Made by a program: the position numbers and the translations under genes
Source of the DNA: Arenicella xantha
Lineage (GTDB): Bacteria; Pseudomonadota; Gammaproteobacteria; Arenicellales; Arenicellaceae
DNA length: 64,000 bases
Assembly (NCBI RefSeq): GCF_003315245.1
Contig: NZ_QNRT01000009.1
Span: 1-64,000, forward strand
Direction: 5' to 3'
In this document: positions 37,396 through 48,073 of the stretch, piece after piece
Layout of the letters: each line of letters begins with the position of its first letter
Numbering within the stretch: position 1 is the first letter of the stretch
The notes under the pieces: generated by a model
Database searches by the model: none
Seen by the model: the letters and a program-made list of their open reading frames with translations, nothing else
Told to the model about the DNA's origin: nothing

Positions 37396-38559
37396 CTATG
37401 ATGCCAGCTCAGCGATAATTGACTTTTTGGCTCGCATGAAATCTGCCGGCGAATTTAACGCATCCATCGCAATGACCTTACTCTGCTTTAGATAGGTTAC
37501 GGTGAACTTACCAAGCTCAACATCACCTGAAACAATTAGGTCGTCATAGTCTTGAAAGAGTCCAGCCGTCTGTAATTTAATGTTGTACTGGTCCGACCAA
37601 AACCACGGCAGCTGATTATACGCTTCATGCTTGCCGCAGATCGACGCGGCCGCGGTCTTGGCTTGCGCCACGGCATTCGGCACCGACTCTAACCTCACTC
37701 TTCTATCATAGATGAAGTTATGGTGATTGCTGCAATCACCCACGGCATAAATATCAGGGTCCGAGGTTTGGGTAAACTCATTCACAACGATACCGTTGTC
37801 GCATTCCAAGCCTGCTTGCTCGGCTAATTCACTATTTGGAATCACACCAATTCCGATCACGGCGCAATCGAACTCTAAGCGCTCTCCGTCCGCTAATACG
37901 GCAATATTGCTATCACCAGCTTTTTCAATTCGACTCAGACCCGATTGCAAACGAATATCTACGCCATTATCGGTGTGTAGCTTTTGGTAAAACGCTGACA
38001 CCACCGGACTGGTAACTCTGGCCAATACTCTATCTTGTGCTTCAAGAACGGTCACCGATGCGCAAGATTTAATCGCCGACGCGGCAATTTCTAGGCCAAT
38101 GTAACCAGCACCAACAATCAATATTTTTGCATTTTCGTGAATCAGCGTGTTGATATCATCGACGTCCGCAATAGTGCGCAAATATTTTACTGACGGTAGA
38201 TCTGCGCCTTCAATGGTAAGTTTGCGTGCTCGTGTCCCAGTGGCAATAATTAGCTTGTCATAGGCAATCGACTCACCATTATCGAGCGTCACGGTTTTGC
38301 TGTTGCGTTTAATTGTCTCTACTCGTCGACCTAATTTTAGCGTCACCTCGGCGTTACTGTAAAAGTCAGGATTTTTAATCGCCAACTTCTCGATACCGTG
38401 TTCACTTTTGAAATAACCCTTCGACAACGGTGGCCGTTGGTAGGGCAATTGTGTTTCATCACCGATCAATGTGATTGCGTCAGTCCAACCGTGTTTTCGC
38501 AATGAAGAAATCGCTTCCGCAGCCGCATGACTGGCGCCGATAATTACAACATTTTTCAT
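37396..38559 (-). CDS. Ferredoxin reductase component (NAD(P)H-dependent, BphA4/ThcD type)
   Basis: A 387-residue FAD enzyme of the ferredoxin/rubredoxin reductase family, which passes electrons from NAD(P)H to a small iron-sulphur protein for Rieske oxygenases. The FAD motif IIGASHAAAEA is at residues 6-16, the RPPLSKGY segment follows, and the NAD motif IVGAGYIGLEIAAS is near residue 147. The DIYAVGDCSNH block, near residue 270, binds the flavin. It ends the lig operon, 41 bases after the aldolase gene. I infer that it serves the VanA-type oxygenases at 51489-53699 together with the Rieske ferredoxin at 57351-57698, since no VanB-type reductase is seen. The hydride donor is not determined. 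Confidence 0.85.
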   Translation of the reverse strand: MKNVVIIGASHAAAEAISSLRKHGWTDAITLIGDETQLPYQRPPLSKGYFKSEHGIEKLAIKNPDFYSNAEVTLKLGRRVETIKRNSKTVTLDNGESIAYDKLIIATGTRARKLTIEGADLPSVKYLRTIADVDDINTLIHENAKILIVGAGYIGLEIAASAIKSCASVTVLEAQDRVLARVTSPVVSAFYQKLHTDNGVDIRLQSGLSRIEKAGDSNIAVLADGERLEFDCAVIGIGVIPNSELAEQAGLECDNGIVVNEFTQTSDPDIYAVGDCSNHHNFIYDRRVRLESVPNAVAQAKTAAASICGKHEAYNQLPWFWSDQYNIKLQTAGLFQDYDDLIVSGDVELGKFTVTYLKQSKVIAMDALNSPADFMRAKKSIIAELAS

Positions 38560-38600
38560 ATATTCATCACTCGTTCAAAAGATCATTATGCGTTGCGTAA

Positions 38601-39299
38601 TCAGTTATCCAGATCCGCCAAAGTTTCTAGGTATGTGAAACCGCGCTCTTTCAAAGTTGACCGCATATTATAGAGGTCTAGGCCCAAAGTGCCGTCGGCT
38701 AGTTTCTTACGCTTCTCTTCTTCGAGCTGCTCGCGTGCAATGCCTTTGTCTAATACCATTTTGGCTTGTTTTCGCGCCACCACCACCACGCCGTCGTCGT
38801 CGGCAACGATTGCATCGCCTGGCATAATTAATTGACCAGCACACACCACCGGTACGTTAACCGCGCCAAGCGTATTTTTCACTGTACCCTTGGCCGACAC
38901 GGCGCGCGACCATACCGGAAAATCCATATCTTGTAGGTCACGAATGTCGCGCACACCAGCATCAATAACCAATCCTTTCACGCCGCGCGCTTGCGCTGAG
39001 GTGGCTAACAGGTCACCAAAAAATCCATCGGTATTATCTGTAGTACACGCCACCACGAGCACATCGCCCGGCTTGCACAGCTCTATCGCCACATGCAACA
39101 TCCAGTTATCACCAGGCTGAGCCAACACCGTGACGGCACTGCCGCCAATACGAGCACGCGGATAGATCGGTCGCATATACGGTTTTAGGTTACCAGTGCG
39201 ACCGGCCGCTTCATGCACGGTCGACACACCTAATTTACCCAGGGCACTTGCAACATCGGCGTCAACCCGCTCTATATTTTTAACCGCGACTGTTTTCAT
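38601..39299 (-). CDS. galC: 4-carboxy-4-hydroxy-2-oxoadipate aldolase / oxaloacetate decarboxylase
   Basis: A 232-residue RraA-fold aldolase that splits 4-carboxy-4-hydroxy-2-oxoadipate into pyruvate and oxaloacetate, the last step of the 4,5-cleavage pathway (called LigK, ProA or GalC in different organisms). The family block [25 protein letters not shown] and the metal/substrate motif [13 protein letters not shown] are present, the latter with the catalytic arginine and metal-binding aspartate. The ATG at 39299 has GGAG 6 bases upstream; a longer frame to 39344 is less likely. It lies 13 bases after the tautomerase. Confidence 0.92.
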   Translation of the reverse strand: MKTVAVKNIERVDADVASALGKLGVSTVHEAAGRTGNLKPYMRPIYPRARIGGSAVTVLAQPGDNWMLHVAIELCKPGDVLVVACTTDNTDGFFGDLLATSAQARGVKGLVIDAGVRDIRDLQDMDFPVWSRAVSAKGTVKNTLGAVNVPVVCAGQLIMPGDAIVADDDGVVVVARKQAKMVLDKGIAREQLEEEKRKKLADGTLGLDLYNMRSTLKERGFTYLETLADLDN

Positions 39300-39312
39300 T
39301 TTTGCTCCATCA

Positions 39313-40398
39313 TTAATCGGTTGCGGGCAGATATACCTGCCCACGACTCAACAAGCGCGCCGTACGAACTAAGCCGGCGCTGGTTACTTTAAAAGATTGT
39401 TCAGAGCGCTCCGCATTTAACACGCAGGTAAACTCACCACTCGGATGTTCCACAGAAAGGCTAAAGGAACCGTCGGCATTTGACGCTGGGAGCGTTGCCA
39501 CACCAGTAGCAACGCTCTTGGGCGCTAAGCACGCAGTCGCCACTGACACAGCACCCAACACACCGATTGCGTCATGGCATTTATACGGAATAAAAGTGCG
39601 GGTATTTACGATGCCCGACCCTTGTGGTGGCGAGATCAAACACATTTTGGGAACGGCGGCGCCATCGACATTTCCCAACCCCATCAACGGGCCAAGTTGC
39701 AGTCGAATTGATTGCAAGCGCGCCTTGAGTACTTGGTTGGCGTCCAACTCGGCAGGCGTCTCGTAGCCGCTAATGTCGAAATCTGTAGCGTTTAACAACA
39801 CCACGGGCATGCCGTTATCGATACAGGTCACGTCGACACCATCAATAGTGTCTAGGGTATTGCCGGTTGGGAATAATTGGCCACAGGCGGAACCAGCAAG
39901 CTCAAAGTAGTTACAGACAATTGGTGCAGCAGTGCCGAGCACACCTGAGATTGACGCACTCCCGGTGTACTCCACACGCCGGTTCGGTGTTTGAATTATT
40001 ACCTCGCATTCTTTACCGCTGTTGACCATGTAAATTCTGAGACGCGTTTCACCGTCTTGCGCTTTGAGCATGCCACTTTCGATAGCAAACGGGCCAACGC
40101 CGGCTAGAATATTGCCGCAATTTGGCGCGGTATCAACACGATTTTCACCAACAACCACCTGACAAAATAAGTAATCAAGATCACAATCAGGTTGGCTTGA
40201 CACTGAGACCAACGCGGCTTTACTGGTTAACGGAGTGCCACCACCGAGCCCATCAATTTGACGCGCATCTCGCCCCAAAGCATCGAGTAAAATTTGATCT
40301 CGCCGCTCCGTGTCTGATGGCAGATCAGCGGCGTTAAAATATAACCCCTTTGAGCTACCGCCACGCAACATCATGTAGTTAATCGCTGTTTGAGTCAT
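39313..40398 (-). CDS. galD: 4-oxalomesaconate tautomerase / isomerase (PrpF family)
   Basis: A 361-residue PrpF-family enzyme. N-terminal [48 protein letters not shown] and C-terminal features are typical of GalD, which interconverts keto and enol forms of 4-oxalomesaconate. LigU, a relative in the sphingomonad pathway, instead makes the 1,3-allylic isomer. Sequence reading does not decide between them. A GTG start at 40413 would leave 5 bases after the ligJ stop; the ATG at 40398 seems as likely. The gene lies between the hydratase and aldolase genes, as the pathway predicts. Confidence 0.9.
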   Translation of the reverse strand: MTQTAINYMMLRGGSSKGLYFNAADLPSDTERRDQILLDALGRDARQIDGLGGGTPLTSKAALVSVSSQPDCDLDYLFCQVVVGENRVDTAPNCGNILAGVGPFAIESGMLKAQDGETRLRIYMVNSGKECEVIIQTPNRRVEYTGSASISGVLGTAAPIVCNYFELAGSACGQLFPTGNTLDTIDGVDVTCIDNGMPVVLLNATDFDISGYETPAELDANQVLKARLQSIRLQLGPLMGLGNVDGAAVPKMCLISPPQGSGIVNTRTFIPYKCHDAIGVLGAVSVATACLAPKSVATGVATLPASNADGSFSLSVEHPSGEFTCVLNAERSEQSFKVTSAGLVRTARLLSRGQVYLPATD

Positions 40399-40418
40399 GT
40401 GCTGTGCGCTCACTCAAA

Positions 40419-41429
40419 TCAAACATTGAGTCGGCTGTAGACTTTGCGGGCATTGCCTTCGAAGATCTTGTATCGGTCTTCGTCGCTTAGTTTAGTGTTG
40501 CCGTCGATATAGCGCTTGGTGTCATCAAAATAGTGTCCCGTTTCAGGGTCAATTCCACGTACCGCGCCAATCATTTCCGAGGCGAATAAAATATTGTCTA
40601 CCGGAATAATATCGAGTAACAAGTCGATGCCTTTCTGGTGATATACACACGTATCGAAATAGACATTCTTCAACATGACCTCATTTAAATCACCGAGGCC
40701 TTTGTCTTGCGCTAAGCCTCGAAAGCGGCCCCAGTGATACGGAACGGCACCACCACCATGCGGAATAATAAACTTCAGGTCAGGAAAATCATCGAATAAA
40801 TTGGAATACATCAACTGGTCAAATGCGGTGGTGTCTGCGCCTAAATAATGCGACCCGGTGGCACTGAAGCAATCATTGCACGATGCGCTTACATGAATCA
40901 TTGCAGGCACATCCAGTTCGACCATTTTTTCGTAGAACGGATACCAAGATTTATCGTCCAAGCGCGCATCTTTCCAAAAACCGCCAGTGGTATCGGGATT
41001 CAGGTTGACGCCAATAAACCCCATTTCTTCTACGCAGCGCACCATCTCAGGAATACTCTTGCTGGGGTCGACACCGGGCGACTGCGGTAATTGTGCGACC
41101 GGCGCAAAATTGCGCGGGAATAAATCACACACACGTCGGATCAGGTCGTTCTGATGTTCTGTCCAAAAGCGGCTGGTGTGTTCATTACCAACGTGATGCG
41201 CCATCCAACTGGCGCGTGGTGAAAAGATTGTTAAATCGGTGCCGCGCGCTTGTTGCAATTTAAGTTGATTGGTTTCGATACTCTCACGCAACTCATCGTC
41301 GGTCACCGCCATTGCGCCTTTGGAACCAACGAAATTTGCGTCTTTAGCTAGCTCAGCCTTTTGCTGTTCGCGCCATTCACCAACACCTGGCGGCGTGGTG
41401 GTGTAGTGTCCGTGACAATCAATGATCAT
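40419..41429 (-). CDS. ligJ: 4-oxalomesaconate hydratase (LigJ-type, amidohydrolase superfamily)
   Basis: A 336-residue amidohydrolase-superfamily protein. Metal ligands H6 and H8 are in MIIDCHGHYTT, and further histidines lie in PAMIHVSAS and FIIPHGGGAVPYHWGR. It has FIGVNLNPDTTGGFW and YFDTCVYH segments as in LigJ. LigJ (about 341 residues) adds water to 4-oxalomesaconate or its isomer to give 4-carboxy-4-hydroxy-2-oxoadipate. The gene lies between ligI and the tautomerase gene in a complete pathway operon. Related decarboxylases of the ACMSD family are the alternative, but the context favours the hydratase. Confidence 0.86.
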   Translation of the reverse strand: MIIDCHGHYTTTPPGVGEWREQQKAELAKDANFVGSKGAMAVTDDELRESIETNQLKLQQARGTDLTIFSPRASWMAHHVGNEHTSRFWTEHQNDLIRRVCDLFPRNFAPVAQLPQSPGVDPSKSIPEMVRCVEEMGFIGVNLNPDTTGGFWKDARLDDKSWYPFYEKMVELDVPAMIHVSASCNDCFSATGSHYLGADTTAFDQLMYSNLFDDFPDLKFIIPHGGGAVPYHWGRFRGLAQDKGLGDLNEVMLKNVYFDTCVYHQKGIDLLLDIIPVDNILFASEMIGAVRGIDPETGHYFDDTKRYIDGNTKLSDEDRYKIFEGNARKVYSRLNV

Positions 41430-41479
41430 AGTGTTATCTCTGCCATTTTCAAAAGTGTGAATTAAACTACTGCCAAGCC

Positions 41480-42370
41480 CTAGTCAGCCCAGTACAACCG
41501 CATTGGGTTTTCGACCAATAGCTTGTGTTGCAATTCTTCGGTACGCGCTATCTGGGGGATAAAGTTAACCAACTCGCCATCGTCAGGCATATGAGTCTTC
41601 ATGTTTGGATGCGGCCAATCGGTGCCCCATAGAACTCGCTCAGGAAAAGTTTCGACAATGCGCGTGGCGAACGGAACGACATCGGCATACAACGGTTCAC
41701 CACTAAACGACAAGCGGTCAGGGCAACTCACCTTGGACCAAATATTATCGTTCTCACTTAATAGTTTGACGAACAAGTCGAACTCAGGACCGTTGACGTC
41801 TTTACGCACATCCGGCCGCCCCATATGGTCGACCACAACGATGGTCGGCAGTGATGCAAAGAAGTCATAATACTCCGGCAAATCTTGTGCTTCGAAATAG
41901 ATCACAATATGCCAGTCTCGACTCGCCAAACGTGCGGCTATAGACCTCAATCCGTCAATCGGTAGCACGTCGACCAAGCGCTTCACAAAGTTAAACCGAA
42001 CACCTCGAACACCGGCCGCATGCAAAGCATCTAATTCGGCATCTGACACTTCAGGCGTAACCGTGGCGACACCACGCGCCATACCATTGGATTGCGCCAA
42101 TGCATGAAGCATGGCGCGGTTGTCAGTTCCATGGCATGTCGCTTGTACCACCACGTTGCGACTGAAACCCAAGTGGTCTCGCAAGCTGAATAATTGTTCA
42201 GCCGAGGCATCGCACGGCGTGTATTTGCGTGATGCCGCAAACGGAAATTGATCACCAGGGCCAAACACATGACAGTGCGCATCGACCGCTCCCGCAGGAG
42301 GTCGATACGTGGGTCGTACCGGATTCGGGTGCCAATCCAACCAATCCGCGTCTTTTATAAAGTCGCTCAC
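41480..42370 (-). CDS. ligI: 2-pyrone-4,6-dicarboxylate hydrolase
   Basis: A 296-residue amidohydrolase-superfamily lactonase that opens 2-pyrone-4,6-dicarboxylate to 4-oxalomesaconate. The N-terminal VDAHCHVFGPG motif (H32, H34) and the C-terminal LWGTDWPHPN with the catalytic aspartate (about D249) match LigI closely. FNFVKRLVD and VVVDHMGRPD are further family segments. The ATG overlaps the aldo/keto reductase stop by 4 bases (ATGA), so the two are translationally coupled. Confidence 0.94.
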   Translation of the reverse strand: MSDFIKDADWLDWHPNPVRPTYRPPAGAVDAHCHVFGPGDQFPFAASRKYTPCDASAEQLFSLRDHLGFSRNVVVQATCHGTDNRAMLHALAQSNGMARGVATVTPEVSDAELDALHAAGVRGVRFNFVKRLVDVLPIDGLRSIAARLASRDWHIVIYFEAQDLPEYYDFFASLPTIVVVDHMGRPDVRKDVNGPEFDLFVKLLSENDNIWSKVSCPDRLSFSGEPLYADVVPFATRIVETFPERVLWGTDWPHPNMKTHMPDDGELVNFIPQIARTEELQHKLLVENPMRLYWAD

Positions 42371-43371
42371 GCTAAAAACTCCTCGGTATCAATTTCAAGT
42401 TGTGTTGGCGCCGGATAGCGAGCACCAGTGACGGTATTGTGGTTCACGATTGCATCGAGGCGCTCTAACACCGCATCATCTAGCGATAGCTGCGCAGCGG
42501 CAATATTGGACTCTAAATGTGCAACGCTGGTGGTGCCGGGTATCGGGATAATGTGCTCGCCCTGATGTAATAACCAAGCCAACGCCAATTGGTTTAGCGG
42601 TAACGACACCTCAATTGCCAAGGTGTTTAGCTGTGCAAGTAACTTAAGATTCTCTGTAAACGCGGCAGGCTGAAAGCGCGGCATACCTTTACGAATATCG
42701 CTGTCAAGCAAAGTGTTTACATCGGTGACGCCGTTCGCGAGGAAACCACGTGCGAGTGGAGAGAACGCCGTAAAAGTGATGTCTAATTCTCTACAAACAT
42801 CTAAAACCGCAATCTCGGCATTGCGCGACCACAGTGAATACTCAGTTTGCAGCGCCGTAATCGGATGCACCGCATGTGCTCTTCGAATACTGTCAGCGGA
42901 TGCCTCAGATAAGCCTATCGCACGAACCTTACCTGCCTGCACCATGTCGCTCATGGCGCCAACGCTATCCTCAATCGGTACCTTTGGATCAATTCGATGT
43001 AAATAGTAGAGATCGATCGCATCAGTATTTAAACGTGTTAGTGCAGCATCAATCGTGCGATGCAATGTTTCGGGGCGCCCATCTATGACGCGCTTACCGT
43101 CCACGCCGGTCATCCCACATTTTGACGCTAAATGAATTTGCGGACGTATGCCTTTAAAGGCGCGCCCTAATAAGGTTTCATTTTTTCCAAAGCCATACAA
43201 TGCGGCGGTATCAAAGTGCGTGACGCCGAGCTCTAAAGCACGGTGCAATAATTCGATGGACTCAGATTCACTCGGAGGCTTACCATAGGCATGACTGAGG
43301 TTCATGCAACCTAAGCCAATAGGTGCCTGCTCGATACCACCGATTTGGCGAGTTGTATGTGCTTGTTTCAT
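42367..43371 (-). CDS. Aldo/keto reductase
   Basis: A 334-residue NADP-type aldo/keto reductase. It has GLGCMNLSHAYG, the catalytic Asp and Tyr in THFDTAALYGFGKNE, the Lys in LASKCG and the His in YYLHRIDP. GLSEASADSIRRAH and the C-terminal IPIPGTTS-x-HLESN cofactor block are standard. It lies between ligC and ligI, but no step of the 4,5-cleavage route needs it. It may reduce an aromatic aldehyde entering the pathway or a toxic semialdehyde. A GTG at 43383 is an alternative start. Confidence 0.85.
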   Translation of the reverse strand: MKQAHTTRQIGGIEQAPIGLGCMNLSHAYGKPPSESESIELLHRALELGVTHFDTAALYGFGKNETLLGRAFKGIRPQIHLASKCGMTGVDGKRVIDGRPETLHRTIDAALTRLNTDAIDLYYLHRIDPKVPIEDSVGAMSDMVQAGKVRAIGLSEASADSIRRAHAVHPITALQTEYSLWSRNAEIAVLDVCRELDITFTAFSPLARGFLANGVTDVNTLLDSDIRKGMPRFQPAAFTENLKLLAQLNTLAIEVSLPLNQLALAWLLHQGEHIIPIPGTTSVAHLESNIAAAQLSLDDAVLERLDAIVNHNTVTGARYPAPTQLEIDTEEFLA

Positions 43372-43393
43372 GCTGTTAGTCACGACTTAGTAA

Positions 43394-44344
43394 TTAAGCA
43401 ACTCGGTTTAACGATTGCTCTAACTCGTGCAGCGTCTGGTAGCAAGCAAACACCTTAGCAACACTTGAATTTGGCTCACGACCATCTTTGATCGCAGCAA
43501 AAAATTCGCGATCTTGCAGCTCGATTCCATTCATTGACACATCAACGTTGGTCACATCGATCACCTGCTCTTTGCCGTCAACTAGGTCGTCGTAACGCGC
43601 AATGAAGGTGCCATTGTCGCAGATGTAGCGAAAGAAGGTGCCAAGCGGACCATCGTTATTAAACGACAAAGACAAGGTGCAGATTTTTCCAGACTCCGTT
43701 TTAAGCTGTATCGACATGTCCATAGCAATGCCGAGTTCTGGATGAATAGGGCCTTGAATTGCATTCGCTACGGTAATCGCCTCGCCCGTTTGATACTGAA
43801 ACAAGTCCACCGTATGCGCCGCATGATGCCACAACAAATGGTCGGTCCAAGAGCGCGCCTCGCCCAAGGCATTGATGTTCTTACGACGGAAAAAATAGGT
43901 TTGCACATCCATTTGTTGAATCGACCGCTCGCCAGATTGAATACTGTTGTGCATCCACTGGTGTGATGGATTAAAGCGGCGTGTATGACCGACCATGCAT
44001 ACCAAGCCTGTTGCTTTCTGCATGTCGACTACGGCTTGCGCATCAGCAAGATTGTCCGCTAAAGGAATTTCGACCTGCACATGTTTGCCGGCTTGCATGC
44101 ACTGCATCGCCTGTGCGGCATGCATGCTGGTTGGGGTACACAAGATAACCGCGTCAACGTCTGGCAGCGCCAGTGACTCGGCTAAGTCTGTGGTGACATG
44201 ACCAATGCCGTATTTATCCGCGGTGGCCTGAGTCGATTGCAACTCACGCCCCACCACCGACACAACCTCGACACCGTCAATATTCTGTATGCCTTCTATG
44301 TGCTTTACGCCAAACGCGCCGGCACCAGCTAATGCTACTTTCAT
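43394..44344 (-). CDS. ligC: 4-carboxy-2-hydroxymuconate-6-semialdehyde dehydrogenase
   Basis: A 316-residue enzyme of the Gfo/Idh/MocA fold. It oxidises the hemiacetal form of the ring-cleavage product to 2-pyrone-4,6-dicarboxylate with NAD(P). The Rossmann motif GAGAFGVKHIEGI is at residues 7-19. Family segments include ILCTPTSMHA, the VEIPLADN block (with the conserved EKP-like position changed to EIP), the CMVGHTRRFNPSH and WHHAAHTVDLFQYQTG. Length and order match LigC (about 315 residues), and the gene lies 15 bases after ligB. Confidence 0.92.
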   Translation of the reverse strand: MKVALAGAGAFGVKHIEGIQNIDGVEVVSVVGRELQSTQATADKYGIGHVTTDLAESLALPDVDAVILCTPTSMHAAQAMQCMQAGKHVQVEIPLADNLADAQAVVDMQKATGLVCMVGHTRRFNPSHQWMHNSIQSGERSIQQMDVQTYFFRRKNINALGEARSWTDHLLWHHAAHTVDLFQYQTGEAITVANAIQGPIHPELGIAMDMSIQLKTESGKICTLSLSFNNDGPLGTFFRYICDNGTFIARYDDLVDGKEQVIDVTNVDVSMNGIELQDREFFAAIKDGREPNSSVAKVFACYQTLHELEQSLNRVA

Positions 44345-44359
44345 ACGATTATTCTCACT

Positions 44360-45594
<1,235 letters not shown>

Positions 45595-45615
45595 ACTTAA
45601 ATCGTCAACCTCATA

Positions 45616-46788
45616 TTAATAGGGCAATCCCACATAGCTCTCAGCAAATGAACTCTGAGCCGCTTGGGAAGATTTCAGGTAGTCGAATTCGGCTTGACGC
45701 ATCTTGTTAGTGAATACACCGTCTTCAGGAAAATAGTGCAGTAACTTGGTCAAACTCCAAGCAAAGCGTTCTGATTTCCAAACTCGCGACAGAGCTTGAT
45801 CTGAGTAATTCTCAAGACCTTGTTTGTCGCCCTTTTGGTAATAAGCCAGCATGGCCTCATACAAATAATGCACATCTGAAGCCGCCAGATTTAAGCCCTT
45901 AGCCCCGGTCGGCGGCACAATATGCGCGGCGTCGCCAACTAAGAACAAATTCTGCCAACGCATCGGCTCGCACACAAAGCTGCGCAACGGCGCAATTGAC
46001 TTTTCGATCGACGGGCCAGTCACTAAACGATCCGCTGCCTGCTTAGGAATTCGGCGCTTTAGTTCATCCCAAAAGCGCTCGTCTGACCAATCTTCGACTT
46101 TGTCGCCCGCGTCGACTTGCACATAATAACGACTCAACGTAGGCGAGCGCATTGAACACAAGGCAAATCCGCGCTCGTGATACGCGTAGATTAATTCGTC
46201 AGATACCGGTGGTGTTTCAGACAGAATTCCCAGCCAGCCAAACGGATAGACTGATTCATATTCCTCGCGCTGATGGTGTGGAATGGTTTGACGACTGACC
46301 CCATGGTAGCCATCACAACCAACCACAAAATCGCACTCCAACTGCTTATCCTGACCATCGACCTTATAACTAATGTGCGGTGACGTGGTATGCAAATCAT
46401 GAATGGCAACGTCATCGACTGAATATTCGATGACGCCGTTCATCGCTTCGCGTGCCTTGTACAAATCACGCGTAACTTCAGTCTGTCCGTATACCGTCAC
46501 GGTATCACCGCCGGTTAAGCGAGTGAAATTTATATTGCAGGCCTCACCATTAAACACAATGTCGATACCACTGTGAACGTCACCAACCATGTCCAAATTT
46601 TGACCGACCTTCGCTTTGCGCAATAAATCACAGGTGCCTGCTTCGAGTACACCAGCGCGAATTCGCGACAATACATATTCCTGGGTTTTACGCTCAAGCA
46701 CCACCGACTCAATACCTTGCAAATGTAGCAGCTGCGACAATAATAGGCCGGATGGTCCACCGCCAATAATTCCAACTTGAGTCCGCAT
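45616..46788 (-). CDS. pobA: 4-hydroxybenzoate 3-monooxygenase
   Basis: A 390-residue flavoprotein hydroxylase that converts 4-hydroxybenzoate to protocatechuate with NAD(P)H and oxygen. The FAD motif IIGGGPSGLLLSQLL is at residues 7-21, RIRAGVLEAGT follows (positions typical for PobA), VVGCDGYHGVSRQ near residue 155 and GDAAHIVPPTGAKGLN near residue 282. Length matches the family (about 394). It is the first gene of the lig operon, divergent from an AraC regulator, and feeds the LigAB dioxygenase. Confidence 0.95.
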   Translation of the reverse strand: MRTQVGIIGGGPSGLLLSQLLHLQGIESVVLERKTQEYVLSRIRAGVLEAGTCDLLRKAKVGQNLDMVGDVHSGIDIVFNGEACNINFTRLTGGDTVTVYGQTEVTRDLYKAREAMNGVIEYSVDDVAIHDLHTTSPHISYKVDGQDKQLECDFVVGCDGYHGVSRQTIPHHQREEYESVYPFGWLGILSETPPVSDELIYAYHERGFALCSMRSPTLSRYYVQVDAGDKVEDWSDERFWDELKRRIPKQAADRLVTGPSIEKSIAPLRSFVCEPMRWQNLFLVGDAAHIVPPTGAKGLNLAASDVHYLYEAMLAYYQKGDKQGLENYSDQALSRVWKSERFAWSLTKLLHYFPEDGVFTNKMRQAEFDYLKSSQAAQSSFAESYVGLPY

Positions 46789-46986
46789 TACGTTGCCCGC
46801 CCGTGGTCGCTAAATGTTGCCAAACTTATTTCGAGCTACCACTGTAGTTAAAATTGCCTTGTCAGAGAATGGACAAAACAAATTAAACCTTGTACTTTTG
46901 TTTCAAAATTAAGTAAATATAAGCAATATAATACCTATTTCAGGTACTTTTAAAGCCCACTAGGCAATGCGCTGGATAGTAAACTC
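46789..46986. promoter_or_regulatory. Divergent pobA / araC control region
   Basis: A 198-base region from which pobA (minus strand) and the AraC regulator (plus strand) start. It is unusually AT-rich. A perfect TATAAT at 46927-46932 could be the -10 of the regulator gene; a TTCAAA 19 bases upstream is a weak -35. As PobR-type activators usually bind between themselves and pobA, the operator is probably here, but I found no clear repeat. Confidence 0.5.
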
Positions 46987-47883
46987 ATGACACAAAGTAA
47001 CATCCCCATCTTTTCCAACCTTTACGAGGAACTAGAGCCAACGCAATTGCCTGACTCGTTGCATTGTGAGCGCCTCGAGCAGCGCAGCGGGTTCCACGAC
47101 TGGAAGATAAAGCCCCATCGGCATGACCAACTAGTGCAGCTATTCGTGGTGCTTGAGGGCGGCGGTGAGGCAATAATTGACGGTGAAGCAATAAAGTTCG
47201 TGGCACCGTTTGTCGCCTATGTGCCAAGCCTTACGGTTCACAGCTTTCACTATATCGAAGACAGTTCAGGCTTCGTGCTCAGCGTGTTCAAAGACGAAGT
47301 GCACAGTTCATTGCAAAGCGTTCCGAACCTTGTTTCGCTATTTAATCAATCGTTTAGCATTTCAGAAAACGACAACACGCGGCAGATCGCGAAAATATTA
47401 GATCTGATGACACGTTTCCATGATGAGTATCGCAGCAATAGGGCCTGCCGATTACTCGCGCTGCGCTCCTTGCTGGCATTGATTTTAGTAAATCTAAGCC
47501 GATGCGTGCCACAATTGAATGAGCAACCTTCTGAAACAGATTTTGACAACCAACAAAAAGTCGCCACGTTAATGGAGGTGATCGAAGCGAACTACACTGA
47601 ACACCACAGCACTGAGTTCTACGCCAACGCAATGAACATCACACTGACAAAATTGCGCCGGATGACGCAGTCAATTCTAGGCATTTCAGCGCACCAGCTC
47701 ATCAACAATAAAATCATTCTCGAAGCCAAACGTAATATTCTCTATACCTCGATGACCGCAAGTCAAATCGCCGACATGCTCGGCTTTAAAGATCCGGCAT
47801 ACTTTTCTAGATTTTTCAAAAAGCACACCGGTGAGTCACCGAGCGAATACCGTAAACGTGCCTCGATTAGTGAAAATCTCTAA
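46987..47883 (+). CDS. AraC-family transcriptional regulator (PobR-like)
   Basis: A 298-residue regulator. The N-terminal cupin-like sensor domain (about residues 35-125) has PHRHDQLVQLFVVLEGGG, the pattern of aromatic-acid-sensing AraC proteins. The C-terminal double helix-turn-helix (about 200-293) has SAHQLINNKIILEAKRNILYT and the hallmark ASQIADMLGFKDPAYFSRFFKK. It is divergent from pobA, so it is probably its 4-hydroxybenzoate-responsive activator, like PobR of the AraC type in pseudomonads. Confidence 0.87.
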   Translation: MTQSNIPIFSNLYEELEPTQLPDSLHCERLEQRSGFHDWKIKPHRHDQLVQLFVVLEGGGEAIIDGEAIKFVAPFVAYVPSLTVHSFHYIEDSSGFVLSVFKDEVHSSLQSVPNLVSLFNQSFSISENDNTRQIAKILDLMTRFHDEYRSNRACRLLALRSLLALILVNLSRCVPQLNEQPSETDFDNQQKVATLMEVIEANYTEHHSTEFYANAMNITLTKLRRMTQSILGISAHQLINNKIILEAKRNILYTSMTASQIADMLGFKDPAYFSRFFKKHTGESPSEYRKRASISENL

Positions 47884-48015
47884 CATCACTCGTAAGTTAA
47901 AGCCCTTGTCACTTGGCTTACCCGGTTGAAGTTGCCCAAAAACGAATTTTCTAAACTGACTAAACCCCTTCGTGCTCAGCATTAAGATAAATTTAGTGTA
48001 TTAGGTTTATTAAAG

Positions 48016-48036
48016 ACTATAATTTTGATTTATAGT
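48016..48036. promoter_or_regulatory. Candidate LysR-type operator
   Basis: A perfect inverted repeat: ACTATAA (48016-48022), a 7-base spacer and TTATAGT (48030-48036). It contains the T-N11-A pattern (T at 48020, A at 48032) of LysR-type boxes and lies about 38 bases upstream of the first LysR start. A TATAAT that could be a -10 overlaps its left arm, at 48018-48023. This placement suits autorepression. It is inferred from the sequence only. Confidence 0.5.
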
Positions 48037-48073
48037 TTAACGATCAGAAACTCGAAGATGATTTCACACCGCG